Source: an uncultured Sphingomonadales bacterium
Lineage (GTDB): Bacteria > Pseudomonadota > Alphaproteobacteria > Sphingomonadales > Sphingomonadaceae
Direction of reading: 5' to 3'
DNA: 7,477 nucleotides
NCBI GenBank assembly: GCA_937898535.1
Contig: CALDKP010000221.1
Span: 1-7,477 of the forward strand
Shown here: positions 6,708-7,477 of the stretch, piece after piece
Numbering within the stretch: the first letter of the stretch is position 1
How the letters are laid out: every line of letters begins with the position of its first letter
The notes under the pieces: model-generated
Database searches by the model: none
Told to the model about the DNA's origin: nothing
The model's input: only the letters and a program-made list of their open reading frames with translations
Position numbers and translations under genes: made by a program

Positions 6708-7477
6708 ATGAATGATCGAACGGCTGTGCGCAGCGGTGGGTTGGCTATAACCAACCCCAAGATAATGCTGTTCGCGCTTCTGCTCGTGTACATTCTGAAC
6801 TTTCTGGATCGCCAGATTGTCAATATTCTGGCCGAACCTATCAAGGGCGAGCTTGGGCTGAGTGATACACAGCTCGGTTTGCTCGCTGGCCCTGCTTTCG
6901 CCGTGTTTTATGCCGTGCTGGGCATACCAATCGCCCGCTATGCGGATAACGCAAAGACCAACCGGGTTTGGCTGATTTCAATCTGCCTCGCAATTTGGTC
7001 CGCTATGACTGCGATATGCGGGGTTGCCCAAAACTTCGTTCAACTCGCTCTTGCGCGTATTGGCGTGGGCGTCGGCGAAGCTGGCTGCACGCCCGCTGCG
7101 CACTCGCTGATCGCAGACAGCGTACCCGCCGAAAAACGATCATCGGCCATCGCCTTTTTCGGACTTGGTATCCCAATTGGTGGACTGCTTGGCCTCATCA
7201 TTGGCGGGGTCGTTAACGACCAATATGGCTGGCGCATCGCGCTGATGTTGGTTGGTACGCCGGGGATATTGCTGGCGTTTATACTGCCATTGATCATTCG
7301 CGATCCACGGCGCTGCGCAGATAGCGCGCATTTCAACACCGCGGACTCGCCCGTGAAGGCAAAGCTGTCGATTAAGTTTGCTGTGCGCGAAGTCTTTGCA
7401 TCCAAGGCATATCTGTACGTCTTTATCGCCGCATCGTTCACCGCCTTCCTAAGCTACGGCAAGGGCCTGTGGACGAT
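6708..7477 (+). CDS. MFS transporter, Spinster-like, 3' end outside window
   Basis: This inner-membrane secondary transporter is cut off by the right edge after 256 complete codons, just over half of a usual 420-450 residue protein. The first helix carries NFLDRQIVNILAEPIKGELG (31-50), a hallmark of Spinster-like bacterial MFS proteins, followed by LSDTQLGLLAGPAFAVFYAV (51-70). The loop between helices 2 and 3 has the family's motif A region, GIPIARYADNAKTNR (72-86). LARIGVGVGEAG (115-126) corresponds to motif B in helix 4. The glycine-rich FGLGIPIGGLLGLIIGG (151-167) is helix 5, motif C-like. A hydrophilic stretch at about 198-225 is the central loop, and a further helix begins near 235. The substrate cannot be inferred. 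It is divergent from the methyltransferase, so a shared regulatory region is possible but nothing in the sequence links their functions. Confidence 0.92.
   Translation, partial: MNDRTAVRSGGLAITNPKIMLFALLLVYILNFLDRQIVNILAEPIKGELGLSDTQLGLLAGPAFAVFYAVLGIPIARYADNAKTNRVWLISICLAIWSAMTAICGVAQNFVQLALARIGVGVGEAGCTPAAHSLIADSVPAEKRSSAIAFFGLGIPIGGLLGLIIGGVVNDQYGWRIALMLVGTPGILLAFILPLIIRDPRRCADSAHFNTADSPVKAKLSIKFAVREVFASKAYLYVFIAASFTAFLSYGKGLWT

Noticed and set aside
1..7477. A defence system, mobile island, CRISPR array or other novel system
   Set aside because: All four genes belong to common housekeeping or transport families. Base composition appears even, and I see no integrase, transposase, repeat array, tRNA or unexplained long non-coding stretch.

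Overview
The window looks like ordinary chromosome from an alphaproteobacterium, most likely a member of the Sphingomonadales. This is an inference from moderately GC-rich coding sequence, a large NAD-type glutamate dehydrogenase, and a Spinster-like MFS transporter of a kind common in that order. No database search was possible. Four protein-coding genes fill almost the whole window. I see no RNA gene, mobile element, CRISPR array, phage remnant or novel multi-gene system.

Layout. Positions 1-4270 (minus strand) carry the first 1,423 codons of a very large NAD-dependent glutamate dehydrogenase; its 3' end lies beyond the left edge. A 185-bp divergent intergenic region (4271-4455) separates it from a plus-strand dicarboxylate/amino acid:cation symporter (4456-5799, GTG start). 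This region holds a perfect 7+7 inverted repeat and a second, looser one. The symporter converges on a minus-strand class I SAM-dependent methyltransferase (5796-6533). Their stop codons overlap in a single TTAA, and two hairpins lie just beyond it. A second divergent intergenic region (6534-6707) leads to a plus-strand MFS transporter (6708 to the right edge, incomplete).

Functional reading. The dehydrogenase and the symporter form a plausible catabolic pair: import of glutamate, aspartate or C4-dicarboxylates, then oxidative deamination of glutamate to 2-oxoglutarate. Both could be controlled from the shared intergenic region. The methyltransferase and MFS transporter have no evident link to this pair, and their substrates cannot be read from the sequence. 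The most useful leads are the palindrome between the divergent pair, the mixed glutamate-type and DctA-type signature in the symporter, and the compact convergent junction with tandem hairpins.
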